Positions 8,688 to 17,430 of a DNA stretch of 64,000 nt are shown here, one piece after another. The notes under the pieces are model-generated. The model saw nothing but the letters and a program-made list of their open reading frames with translations, searched no databases and was not told where the DNA came from. A program made the translations under genes and the position numbers. The DNA comes from Rhizobium redzepovicii (GTDB lineage: Bacteria > Pseudomonadota > Alphaproteobacteria > Rhizobiales > Rhizobiaceae). How positions within the stretch are numbered: position 1 is the first letter of the stretch; each line of letters starts with the position of its first letter. The DNA lies in contig NZ_JAILYH010000007.1 in the NCBI RefSeq assembly GCF_019793435.1, positions 248,001-312,000 on the forward strand. The letters run 5' to 3'.

Positions 8688-9917
8688 ATGCGTGGTTTCG
8701 GGGTTCACTCGGAGGTCGGGAAATTAAGAACCGTCATGGTGTGCGGACCGTCTCTGGCTCATCAGCGCCTGACGCCTGCCAACTGCCATGATCTGCTTTT
8801 CGACGATGTCCTGTGGGTGCATGAGGCTCAGAAAGATCACTTTGATTTCGTGCTGAAGATGCAGGAACGGGGCGTTGAAGTTCTTGAGCTCCACGACCTG
8901 CTTGGCCAGACGCTTACCAACAAGCAGGCGCGCGATTTCGTATTGGACCGCCGCATCACCCCGAATGTGCTCGGCTCGCAGATCGCCGAAGCGATGCGGC
9001 CATGGCTTGACGAAATGCCGCCAGCGCAGCTCGCCGCATTCATGATCGGCGGCATCGCAATCTCCGATCTGCCCGAGGTCAAGGCGAAGTCGCTGATGCT
9101 CAGCGCCCTGCCGGAGACGGATTTCGTCATCCCGCCGATCCCGAATACGCTGTTTCAGCGCGATCCGTCGTGCTGGATCTACGGCGGCGTGACCTGCAAC
9201 CCGATGTTCTGGCCGGCACGACGCGCCGAAACGCTGATCCAGCGTGCGATCTACAAGTTTCATCCGATCTTCCTCGGCGGCGGTTTCCAGATCTGGTGGG
9301 GCGATTCGGACCAGCCGTTCGCCAATGCCTCGATGGAGGGTGGCGACGTCATGCCGATCGGCAACGGCACCGTGCTGATCGGCATGGGCGAGCGTACGAC
9401 CTACCAAGCCGTCGGCCAGGTGGCGCAGGCCCTGTTCCGCAGCAAGGCGGCAAAGAGGGTGATCGGCTGCCTAATGCCAAAAAGCCGGGCGGCAATGCAC
9501 CTCGACACGGTTTTCAGCTTTTGCGATCGCGATGTCGTCACGCTGTTTGCCGAGGTCGTCGATCAGGTCCGCTGCTACAGCATGCACCCGAAGGACGACG
9601 ACGGCACATTCGAGATTCACCCTGAAAATCGGCCGATGCTCGATGTCGTCGCCGAGGCGCTCGACCTGCCGCGATTGCGCACCGTCGAAACCGGCGGCAA
9701 TTCCTACCAGGCCGAGCGCGAACAATGGGACGACGGCAACAACGTCGTCGCGCTCGAGCCTGGTGTCGTCGTCGCCTACGACCGCAACACTTACACGAAT
9801 ACGCTTCTGCGCAAGGCGGGAATCGAGGTCATCACCATTCGCGGCTCCGAACTCGGCCGCGGCCGTGGTGGTGGGCACTGTATGACGTGTCCCATCTGGC
9901 GCGACCCCGCTTACTGA
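8688..9917 (+). CDS. arcA: arginine deiminase
   Basis: This 409-residue enzyme hydrolyses arginine to citrulline and ammonia, the first step of the arginine deiminase pathway. The N-terminal [19 protein letters not shown], the central [34 protein letters not shown] and the C-terminal [14 protein letters not shown], with catalytic Cys398, are family signatures, and the length is typical. The ATG is preceded by GGAGGA. It is the first gene of arcABC; arcB follows after 38 bases. The arcABC operon of R. etli is known to be needed for fermentative growth on arginine. An Fnr/FixK-type box upstream suggests induction at low oxygen. The ammonia released would also raise internal pH. Confidence 0.96.
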   Translation: MRGFGVHSEVGKLRTVMVCGPSLAHQRLTPANCHDLLFDDVLWVHEAQKDHFDFVLKMQERGVEVLELHDLLGQTLTNKQARDFVLDRRITPNVLGSQIAEAMRPWLDEMPPAQLAAFMIGGIAISDLPEVKAKSLMLSALPETDFVIPPIPNTLFQRDPSCWIYGGVTCNPMFWPARRAETLIQRAIYKFHPIFLGGGFQIWWGDSDQPFANASMEGGDVMPIGNGTVLIGMGERTTYQAVGQVAQALFRSKAAKRVIGCLMPKSRAAMHLDTVFSFCDRDVVTLFAEVVDQVRCYSMHPKDDDGTFEIHPENRPMLDVVAEALDLPRLRTVETGGNSYQAEREQWDDGNNVVALEPGVVVAYDRNTYTNTLLRKAGIEVITIRGSELGRGRGGGHCMTCPIWRDPAY

Positions 9918-9955
9918 CGTTTCACACCCACGAACCAGACCGACGGAGCAAGACA

Positions 9956-10960
9956 ATGAGCTTTAATCTGCGCAATCGCTCGCTTCTGACCGTGCAGGAC
10001 TATACGCCGCGCGAATTCCGGTACCTCCTAGATCTCGCCCGAGATCTCAAGCGTGCCAAATATGCGCGCACCGAACAACAGCACCTCAAGGGCAAGGAGA
10101 TCTGCCTGATCTTCGAGAAGACCTCGACGCGCACAAGATGCGCCTTCGAGGTCGCGTGCTCGGATCAAGGCGCCAACGTGACCTATCTCGATCCGTCCGG
10201 CTCGCAAATCGGCCACAAAGAATCTTTCAAGGACACGGCGCGCGTCCTTGGCCGCATGTATGACGCAATTGAATATCGCGGCTCTGCCCAGCAGGGCGTC
10301 GAGACGCTTGCGCGCTATGCCGGCGTGCCGGTCTATAACGGCCTGACTGACGAATATCATCCGACGCAGATGATCGCCGACGTGATGACGATGCGCGAGC
10401 ACAGCGACAAGCCGATCGCCGACATCAAATATGCCTATGTGGGCGACACACGTTCGAACATGGGCCACTCGCTTCTTATCATTGGGTGCTTGCTCGGCAT
10501 GGATGTGCGCATTTGCGGGCCCAAGTCGCTTTGGCCTTCCGATGAGTACATGATCATCGCCAAGGAGCTGCAGCAGAGGTCCGGGGCGCGCCTGCTGGTC
10601 ACGGATGATCCCAACGAGGCAGTGCGGGGCGTCGACTTCGTTCACACCGACGTCTGGGTCTCCATGGGTGAACCGAAGGAGGTCTGGCGCGAACGCATCA
10701 AGCTGCTCACGCCTTATCAGGTCAACGAAGCCTTGATGAAGGCAACCGGAAATCGTCAAGCCAAATTCATGCATTGCCTGCCGGCCTTTCACGACACCGA
10801 GACCGTATTGGGCAAGCAGATCGCGGAAGATTACGGCATGAGCAACGGCCTTGAGGTCACCGACGACGTCTTCGAATCCGAGGCCAATGTCGCCTTCGAG
10901 CAGGCGGAAAATCGCCTGCATACGATCAAGGCCCTTCTTGTCGCTACATTGGGAGACTAG
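9956..10960 (+). CDS. arcB: ornithine carbamoyltransferase, catabolic
   Basis: This 334-residue cytoplasmic enzyme, in this pathway, converts citrulline and phosphate to ornithine and carbamoyl phosphate. The carbamoyl-phosphate loop STRTR is at 57-61 ([13 protein letters not shown]), the HPTQ motif is in [13 protein letters not shown], and HCLPAFHD lies in the C-terminal half. The start at 9956 follows GGAG and begins with MSFNLRNRS, the usual start of this family. It sits between arcA and arcC (two-base gap to arcC), which identifies it as the catabolic enzyme. The ornithine produced is the substrate of the ornithine decarboxylase encoded at 17427. Confidence 0.96.
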   Translation: MSFNLRNRSLLTVQDYTPREFRYLLDLARDLKRAKYARTEQQHLKGKEICLIFEKTSTRTRCAFEVACSDQGANVTYLDPSGSQIGHKESFKDTARVLGRMYDAIEYRGSAQQGVETLARYAGVPVYNGLTDEYHPTQMIADVMTMREHSDKPIADIKYAYVGDTRSNMGHSLLIIGCLLGMDVRICGPKSLWPSDEYMIIAKELQQRSGARLLVTDDPNEAVRGVDFVHTDVWVSMGEPKEVWRERIKLLTPYQVNEALMKATGNRQAKFMHCLPAFHDTETVLGKQIAEDYGMSNGLEVTDDVFESEANVAFEQAENRLHTIKALLVATLGD

Positions 10961-10962
10961 GG

Positions 10963-11898
10963 ATGCGTATCGTTATAGCGTTGGGTGGCAATGCGCTTCT
11001 TCGGCGTGGGGAACCGATGACAGCCGACGCCCAGAGGCGGAATGCCCGCATCGCCGCTCAGGCGATTGCGCCGTTGGCGGCAGAGCACCAGATCGTCATA
11101 ACACATGGCAACGGACCGCAGGTCGGGTTGCTTGCACTTCAGGGGGCGGCCTACAAGCCCGAGGAAGCCTATCCGCTCGATGTTCTCGGCGCCGAGACCG
11201 AAGGCATGATAGGTTACATGCTGGAGCAGGAGCTCGGCAATCTCCTGCCGTTCGAACAACCTCTGGCAACGCTTCTTACCATGGTGGAGGTTGATGCCGC
11301 CGATCCCGGTTTTGAGAATCCCACCAAATTCGTGGGTCCGGTCTACGAACAGGTCGAGGCGGACCGGATCCGTACCGAAAAGGGCTGGGTCTTCAAACAG
11401 GATGGCGAGAAGTGGCGGCGTGTCGTTGCCTCCCCGGCGCCGAAGCGCATCTTTGAGATTCGTCCGGTCCGCTGGCTTTTGGAGCAGAGTACGATCGTGA
11501 TCTGCGCAGGCGGCGGCGGCATTCCGACGATGTACGAAAAGGGCGCCGAGCGAAAGCTGACCGGTGTCGAGGCGGTCATCGACAAGGACCTCTGCTCCGA
11601 ACTCCTGGCCCGCGAGCTTTATGCCGATCTGCTGGTGATGGCAACCGACGCCGACGCAGTCTGCATCGACTGGGGCAAGCCGTCCCAGAAGGCGATCCAT
11701 TTGGCTCGTCCTGATGACCTCAACCAGTTCTCCTTTCCTGCCGGCTCGATGGGCCCGAAGGTGGAAGCGGCCTGCCATTTCGCGCGTTCAAGCGGGAAGA
11801 CGGCCGCTATCGGTTCGCTCGCCGATATTGCCGGGATGGTGCGCGCTGAGCGCGGGACAATTATTCATGACGGCTTTGCCCGCCTAACTTGGCACTGA
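10963..11898 (+). CDS. arcC: carbamate kinase
   Basis: This 311-residue amino-acid-kinase-fold enzyme transfers the phosphate of carbamoyl phosphate to ADP, giving ATP, CO2 and ammonia, so the pathway makes ATP without respiration. ALGGNALL at the N-terminus, THGNGPQVG at 47-55 and AVIDKDL near 205 are family motifs. It starts two bases after the arcB stop, so translation is coupled. It ends 14 bases from the convergent permease gene, with no obvious hairpin between them. Confidence 0.96.
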   Translation: MRIVIALGGNALLRRGEPMTADAQRRNARIAAQAIAPLAAEHQIVITHGNGPQVGLLALQGAAYKPEEAYPLDVLGAETEGMIGYMLEQELGNLLPFEQPLATLLTMVEVDAADPGFENPTKFVGPVYEQVEADRIRTEKGWVFKQDGEKWRRVVASPAPKRIFEIRPVRWLLEQSTIVICAGGGGIPTMYEKGAERKLTGVEAVIDKDLCSELLARELYADLLVMATDADAVCIDWGKPSQKAIHLARPDDLNQFSFPAGSMGPKVEAACHFARSSGKTAAIGSLADIAGMVRAERGTIIHDGFARLTWH

Positions 11899-11912
11899 CC
11901 TTTCGATGCGGT

Positions 11913-13268
11913 TTATCCAGAGACGGCAGGGTGCGTGACAGCACCCGATGCCGTCCCTTTGTCTGTCGCTACACTGGCATTGCGCCTCTGCCAGACATAG
12001 ACGGGGATGCCGAGCATCAGGAGCACGAGGCCATAAAGTACCGGTTCGGCGCCGGATCCATACAGGGTGAAGATCGCAAAGACAAAGGCGATAAGTTCGA
12101 TCGTGCTTACCTTTGGCATTCGCCCTCGCGTCGCGCCAGCAACCAGAGTTCCAGCAAGCGCACAAAAAGCGTAGGGTACGACGGCGGCCATCGTGCTCAG
12201 CCCGACCATCAATCGATAGACTGCGGCAAAACCATCTGAACCAAGCGCCTGGACGAGCACCAGGATTGTTGCGAACGCGGCTGAGATGATCATGCCCCAT
12301 GCCGGAACGCCGCGCTTCGAGAGTCGGGCAAAAAGCGGTGGGAACAGTCCGTCGCGGGCGGCTGCCATCGGCACCTGCCCCATCAGCAAGGTCCAACCAT
12401 TGAGCGCACCGATCGAGGAGACTAGGACCGCGATCGAGATCACCAATTCGCCGGGACGCCCCCACATGATGCCCGCGGCTTGAGAGAAGGGCGCGACCGA
12501 ATGGATAAGCTGCTCGCGCGGCACGAGGCCCATCACAACGACTGTGCCAAGCACGTAAAGGGCCGCAGCGATCGAGATGCCGATTACGGTTGACCGCGGA
12601 ATGGTTCGTTCGGCGTTCTCGACATCGCCTGCCGGTACCGTCGCCGATTCAAGCCCCAGATAGGCAAACATGGTCAGCGGCGCCAGCGTCGCAAACGACT
12701 GCAACAGAGGCTGGCCGCTCGGGTTGAAATCGGAAAAATTCGAAGTGTCGATGAAGAGCAGGCCGATGATGGCGACGGCTCCGAAGGGGATGAGCTTGGC
12801 ATAGGTCGTCACCTGCGCGAACAGACCTGCCGCATGGACGCCGCGAAGATTGACGAGCACGATCGCCCAGATAACGCCGAGCGTCAGCACGGTCGCCGTG
12901 AAGCGGTTGCCGAGGGCCGGGAAGAGGTCGATCATCACGCCGGTAAAGGCGATCGCGATCACGGGAAGCGACGTCCAGATGGAAATCCAATATCCCCAGG
13001 CAATCAGAAAGCCGGCGAAATCGCCATAGGCGATCTTCGTATAGGCATAGGGTCCGCCGACGGCGGGCACCAGGCTTGCCAGCCGCGCGAAGGTCAGGCC
13101 GAGGCAGATTGCCCCCGCACCCATGAGAATCCAGACAATGATCGCGAGATTGCCATAGGGCGCGACCGCAGCCGGCGAAAGATAAAAGCCCGACCCCACC
13201 ATATTTCCGACCACGATGGCGGTGCAGGCACCAAGTCCAAGACTCTTGCCGTTTGGCGACGTTGTCAT
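11913..13268 (-). CDS. APC-superfamily amino acid permease/antiporter (AdiC-like)
   Basis: This 451-residue inner-membrane protein has about twelve hydrophobic segments and the APC signature VGNMVGSGFYLSPAAVAPYG at the N-terminus. GGPYAYTK, FAYLGLESATVPAGDVENA and GWTLLMGQVPMAAARDGLFP resemble the arginine:agmatine antiporter AdiC. It faces arcABC tail to tail and lies beside the decarboxylase operon, so exchange of arginine for ornithine or agmatine is the natural guess; the exact substrates cannot be read from sequence. The ATG at 13268 has GGAG upstream and removes a non-conserved extension found with an upstream start. Confidence 0.82.
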   Translation of the reverse strand: MTTSPNGKSLGLGACTAIVVGNMVGSGFYLSPAAVAPYGNLAIIVWILMGAGAICLGLTFARLASLVPAVGGPYAYTKIAYGDFAGFLIAWGYWISIWTSLPVIAIAFTGVMIDLFPALGNRFTATVLTLGVIWAIVLVNLRGVHAAGLFAQVTTYAKLIPFGAVAIIGLLFIDTSNFSDFNPSGQPLLQSFATLAPLTMFAYLGLESATVPAGDVENAERTIPRSTVIGISIAAALYVLGTVVVMGLVPREQLIHSVAPFSQAAGIMWGRPGELVISIAVLVSSIGALNGWTLLMGQVPMAAARDGLFPPLFARLSKRGVPAWGMIISAAFATILVLVQALGSDGFAAVYRLMVGLSTMAAVVPYAFCALAGTLVAGATRGRMPKVSTIELIAFVFAIFTLYGSGAEPVLYGLVLLMLGIPVYVWQRRNASVATDKGTASGAVTHPAVSG

Positions 13269-13529
13269 GCTCCGCTCCCTAGAGACGCCCTTTGTGAAGC
13301 CTAATTCAAATTGGACACCCGTTCCCAGACGCAATCTTCCTCCCAAAGAACGGACGCCGCAATCCGGTTCAATGCGTAGTCGGTGGGGGTCTTTCGAGCA
13401 TCACGGTCAGGCCCGCGCGAGCAGGGGGATGCCGTTCTTTGAACAGCGTTGATCGTACGCAATGCCTGGCGCGGGTACATGCGCTATCCTGGGCAAGCAA
13501 ACAACATTTCGATCTCGGGAGTTAGTGCG

Positions 13530-13889
13530 ATGAAGATGGCCATGATCATTGGACTTGCCGTAGTGACTGCCGCCGCCGGAATTGCGCCGGTCGAGGCCCA
13601 GCAAACTAGGCGCGAATATCGCAGAATGAACTGGAGCGAGAATCTGCCTGAGGCGGTGCGAACCTATCACGACAGAAGATTCACGATCGTCAGCTATAGG
13701 ACGGCCGATTTTTCCGAGACCGGCTCACACCCAACGCAGGGAAGCGAAGAGCATGTCAAAGCCATTCGAGATGCAATTCGCGCGAACAAATGGCTTACGG
13801 CCCAGCTCAAGACAAAGAAGCTCACCGCGAGCGATATCGAATGGGTTTCGCGAGCACGCAACGGCAATATGACATTCTATACAAAATGA
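13530..13889 (+). CDS. small periplasmic protein of unknown function
   Basis: This 119-residue protein has a clear signal peptide (MKMAMIIGLAVVTAAAGIAP, cleavage near VEAQ). The mature part (MNWSENLPEAVRTYHDRRF, IRDAIRANKWLTAQLKTKKL) matches no domain I recognise. GGGAG lies eight bases before the ATG at 13530. It stands alone between the permease gene on the other strand and the CDF transporter gene. Confidence 0.62.
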   Translation: MKMAMIIGLAVVTAAAGIAPVEAQQTRREYRRMNWSENLPEAVRTYHDRRFTIVSYRTADFSETGSHPTQGSEEHVKAIRDAIRANKWLTAQLKTKKLTASDIEWVSRARNGNMTFYTK

Positions 13890-13994
13890 CCGCTATCTGA
13901 GCCGACCAGATCTATAAGCTGAGGCAGGCCGCGAGGCCGCCTCCACTGATAGGACAGTCGCCAGGCTGCCGTGGGCGACTGCGACTGGCAAGAG

Positions 13995-15011
13995 ATGAAG
14001 GCAGACCCACCTGTTCACATCTCGTTTCACCTTCACGATCAGCATAAAACAGTTGCAATGAAGGCTGTCGAAGGCACGGCAATGATGTTAGGCGAGCGGG
14101 GATTTCTCAGGATCTCAATCGCAGCGACGGTGGTGGTCGCTACGCTGGGCGTGGTTTTCGGCATTCTTTCCGGATCGTTCTCCATCGCCTTCGACGGCGT
14201 TTATGCGCTGGCCGATGCGGCGATGACCGGGTTGGCGCTCTGGGTTTCCTCTCTGATCATACAATCAACGCAGAGCGACGCCCAATCGGGCAGAATCCGA
14301 AACCGTTTTACCATGGGCTTCTGGCACCTGGAGCCGATCGTGCTGATGCTCAACGGCTGCCTGCTGATGACAGTCGCCGTCTATGCGCTCATCAGCGCGA
14401 TCATCAGCATCCTGAACGGCGGCCATGAATTGCAATTCGGCATGGCGATCGCTTATTCAGCGGCCACCCTGTTAGTCTGCGCCGTCATGGCTTTCCTCGG
14501 CATCAAGCTGAATGCCCGGGTCAAATCCGATTTCATCTCGCTCGACATCACGGCCTGGATCATGTCCGGCGGCATCGCGCTTGCCCTGCTAATTGCATTT
14601 CTGATGGGCATGGCCGTGCAGCCGACGCCGATCGCGTGGGTTGCCAGCTATGTGGACCCCGCCGTTCTGGCGCTGGTCTGCCTGGTCATGATCCCACTTC
14701 CGATCGGTACCGTCTGGAAGGCAATGACCGAAATCCTGCTGATAGCGCCCGTCGATCTCCAGGAGCATGTCGATCACGTCGCCACGGAAACCGTTCGTCG
14801 CCTCGGTTTTCTCTCTCATCGCGCCTATGTCGCCCGGATAGGCAGGGCGACGCAGATCGAGCTCTATTTCATCGTGCCCGAAGGACTACGTCCGAAGACC
14901 GTGGAGGAATGGGACGCACTCAGGGATGAGATAGGCGATGCAATCGGAGATGAGAGCGCCAATCGCTGGCTGACGATCGCCTTTACGGCCGATTCGGAAT
15001 GGGCCGACTAA
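13995..15011 (+). CDS. cation diffusion facilitator (CDF) family transporter
   Basis: This inner-membrane exporter of divalent metal ions has six hydrophobic segments and a C-terminal cytoplasmic domain of about 90 residues. Segment 2 carries DGVYALADAAMTGLALW and the segment 4-5 region carries SDFISLDITAWIMSG, matching the CDF metal-site positions. The metal (for example Mn, Fe or Zn) cannot be told. The start is uncertain: 13995 is used here, but ATG codons at 14059 and 14081 and a GTG at 13971 are also in frame and none has a strong ribosome binding site. It lies upstream of the decarboxylase operon on the same strand, separated from it by the Fnr/FixK box. Confidence 0.8.
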   Translation: MKADPPVHISFHLHDQHKTVAMKAVEGTAMMLGERGFLRISIAATVVVATLGVVFGILSGSFSIAFDGVYALADAAMTGLALWVSSLIIQSTQSDAQSGRIRNRFTMGFWHLEPIVLMLNGCLLMTVAVYALISAIISILNGGHELQFGMAIAYSAATLLVCAVMAFLGIKLNARVKSDFISLDITAWIMSGGIALALLIAFLMGMAVQPTPIAWVASYVDPAVLALVCLVMIPLPIGTVWKAMTEILLIAPVDLQEHVDHVATETVRRLGFLSHRAYVARIGRATQIELYFIVPEGLRPKTVEEWDALRDEIGDAIGDESANRWLTIAFTADSEWAD

Positions 15012-15057
15012 TTCCGCGTCGGCCTTCACACAAAAATCGAAATGCTTTTGCCTCGCG

Positions 15058-15071
15058 TTGATTGCAATCAA
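15058..15071. promoter_or_regulatory. perfect Fnr/FixK box (anaerobox)
   Basis: TTGATTGCAATCAA is an exact palindromic TTGAT-N4-ATCAA site. Its centre is about 104 bases before the ATG of the arginine decarboxylase gene, the first of six packed genes. In rhizobia such sites are bound by FnrN or FixK proteins to activate transcription at low oxygen. Confidence 0.85.
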
Positions 15072-15168
15072 CGACGGAGCATTTTCCGTCCTGTACGATC
15101 CCGTCACCTGAGATGCGCGTCGCTGTAGAGCGATCGCGGCTTCTGACCCTCGGTTTCTGGAGGAACGC

Positions 15169-17430
15169 ATGGAATTCCAGATGTCATTTCCGATAGCGGT
15201 TATCGACGAGGATTTTGATAGCAAAAGCGCTGCCGGCCGCGGCATGCGCGATCTCGCGGCTGCGATCGAGAAGGAGGGCTTCCGGATCGTTTCCGGCGTT
15301 TCCTACGAGGATGCGCGGCGCCTCGTGCATATCTTCAACACCGAATCCTGCTGGCTGGTGTCCGTCGACGGAAGCGAAGACAAGACCACGCGCTGGCAGG
15401 TTCTGGGAGAGGTCCTGGCCGCAAAGCGGCAGAGGAACGACCGCCTGCCAATTTTCCTGTTCGGCGACGAAACCACCGCCGAAGACGTTCCCGCCACGGT
15501 ACTGCGCCACGCCAACGCTTTCTTCCGGCTGTTCGAGGATACGGCGGAATTCATGGCGCGCGCCATTGCGCAGGCCGCCCGCAACTATCTCGACCGGCTA
15601 CCGCCGCCGATGTTCAAGGCGCTCATGGACTACACGCTTGAGGGCGCCTATTCCTGGCACACTCCCGGCCACGGCGGCGGTGTCGCTTTCCGCAAGAGCC
15701 CGGTCGGCCAGCTTTTCTATACGTTCTTCGGCGAAAACACGCTGCGGTCCGATATCTCCGTATCGGTCGCCAGCGTCGGTTCGCTGTTGGATCATGTCGG
15801 ACCGATCGCCGAGGGCGAACGCAACGCGGCCCGCATCTTCGGCACCGACGAGACGCTGTTTGTCGTCGGCGGCACGTCGACGGCCAACAAGATCGTTTGG
15901 CACGGCATGGTCGGACGCGGCGATCTCGTGCTTTGTGACCGCAACTGCCACAAGTCCATCCTGCACTCGCTGATCATGACGGGCGCCACCCCGATCTATC
16001 TCATCCCCTCTCGCAATGGGCTCGGCATCATCGGTCCGATCTCGAAGGATCAGTTCACGCAAGAGGCGATCACCCGCAAGATTGCCGCAAGCCCCTTTGC
16101 GGGGCAGACCAGTGGCAAGGTCCGGCTGATGGTCATCACGAATTCGACCTACGACGGGCTTTGCTACAATGTCGATGCGATCAAGGCGTCGCTCGGCGAC
16201 GCGGTCGAGGTGCTGCATTTCGACGAGGCCTGGTATGCCTACGCCAACTTTCACGAATTTTATGATGGCTTCCACGGCATCTCGTCGAACCAGCCGACCC
16301 GATCGCAAAACGCCATCACCTTTGCCACGCACTCGACGCACAAGCTGCTTGCCGCGCTTTCACAGGCATCGATGATTCACATCCAGCATGCCGAGACCAA
16401 GCGGCTCGACATCACACGCTTCAACGAAGCCTTCATGATGCACACTTCGACCTCGCCGCAATACGGCATCATCGCCTCCTGCGACGTCGCGGCTGCGATG
16501 ATGGAACAACCCGCCGGGCGAGCGTTGGTGCAGGAGACGATAGATGAGGCGATCAGCTTCCGCCGGGCGATGAACAGCGTGAAAAAACAAATCGAGGGCA
16601 GCTGGTGGTTCGACGTCTGGGAGCCGACGGTTGCCGAGCAGACGCCGAGCGACACCCATGCCGACTGGGTGCTGAAGCCGGGCGATGCCTGGCATGGTTT
16701 CGCCGGCCTTGCCGAAAATCATGTCATGGTCGATCCCATCAAGGTCACCATCCTATCGCCGGGCCTCTCTGCAAGCGGAGCGATGGACGAGCACGGGATA
16801 CCGGCGGCCGTTATCACGAAGTTCCTCTCTTCCCGGCGCATCGAAATCGAGAAGACCGGCCTCTATTCCTTCCTTGTTCTCTTCTCAATGGGCATTACCC
16901 GCGGCAAGTGGAGCACGCTCGTCACCGAGCTCATCAATTTCAAGGACCTCTATGACGCCAATGCGCCGCTGACGCGGGCGCTGCCGGCGCTCGCCGCAGC
17001 CCATCCGGAAGCCTATGCCGGCGTGGGATTGAGAGATCTCTGCGAAAAGATCCATGCGATCTACCGCAAGGACGACGTGCCGAAAGCCCAGCGCGAGATG
17101 TACACGGTGCTGCCCGAGATGGCGCTGCGTCCCGCCGATGCCTATGACCGGCTGGTCAAGGGCAAGATCGAGAGCATCGAGATCGACGATCTGATGAACC
17201 GCATCCTCGCCGTGATGATCGTTCCCTATCCGCCGGGCATCCCGCTGATCATGCCTGGCGAGAGGATCACGCAATCGACGAAGTCCATCCAGGACTACCT
17301 GCTTTACGCCCGAGACTTCGACCGCAAATTCCCCGGTTTCGAAACGGATATTCACGGCCTTCGCTTCGCGTCCGGTGACGGCGGACGCCGCTACCTTGTC
17401 GATTGCATTGCAGGGGAGGAGCAGGAATGA
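15169..17430 (+). CDS. adiA: biodegradative arginine decarboxylase (AdiA-like)
   Basis: This 753-residue PLP enzyme of the large Orn/Lys/Arg decarboxylase family matches the length of E. coli AdiA. An N-terminal wing domain spans about 1-140 and is followed by the PLP core. The core has HTPGHGGG, GTSTANKIVWHG, the Asp motif HFDEAWYAY and the PLP lysine in ATHSTHKLLAALSQASMIH. FSMGITRGKWSTLV near residue 570 is typical of AdiA. The enzyme would convert arginine to agmatine and CO2 and consume a cytoplasmic proton. Lysine specificity cannot be fully excluded. The gene is first in an operon, overlaps the next gene by four bases, and has a perfect anaerobox upstream. Confidence 0.88.
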   Translation: MEFQMSFPIAVIDEDFDSKSAAGRGMRDLAAAIEKEGFRIVSGVSYEDARRLVHIFNTESCWLVSVDGSEDKTTRWQVLGEVLAAKRQRNDRLPIFLFGDETTAEDVPATVLRHANAFFRLFEDTAEFMARAIAQAARNYLDRLPPPMFKALMDYTLEGAYSWHTPGHGGGVAFRKSPVGQLFYTFFGENTLRSDISVSVASVGSLLDHVGPIAEGERNAARIFGTDETLFVVGGTSTANKIVWHGMVGRGDLVLCDRNCHKSILHSLIMTGATPIYLIPSRNGLGIIGPISKDQFTQEAITRKIAASPFAGQTSGKVRLMVITNSTYDGLCYNVDAIKASLGDAVEVLHFDEAWYAYANFHEFYDGFHGISSNQPTRSQNAITFATHSTHKLLAALSQASMIHIQHAETKRLDITRFNEAFMMHTSTSPQYGIIASCDVAAAMMEQPAGRALVQETIDEAISFRRAMNSVKKQIEGSWWFDVWEPTVAEQTPSDTHADWVLKPGDAWHGFAGLAENHVMVDPIKVTILSPGLSASGAMDEHGIPAAVITKFLSSRRIEIEKTGLYSFLVLFSMGITRGKWSTLVTELINFKDLYDANAPLTRALPALAAAHPEAYAGVGLRDLCEKIHAIYRKDDVPKAQREMYTVLPEMALRPADAYDRLVKGKIESIEIDDLMNRILAVMIVPYPPGIPLIMPGERITQSTKSIQDYLLYARDFDRKFPGFETDIHGLRFASGDGGRRYLVDCIAGEEQE

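Noticed and set aside
13449..13462. TTGATCGTACGCAA, a possible Fnr/FixK box before the small exported gene
   Set aside because: Only the left arm is good; the right arm CGCAA differs from ATCAA at two positions. It is too weak to call beside the perfect box at 15058.
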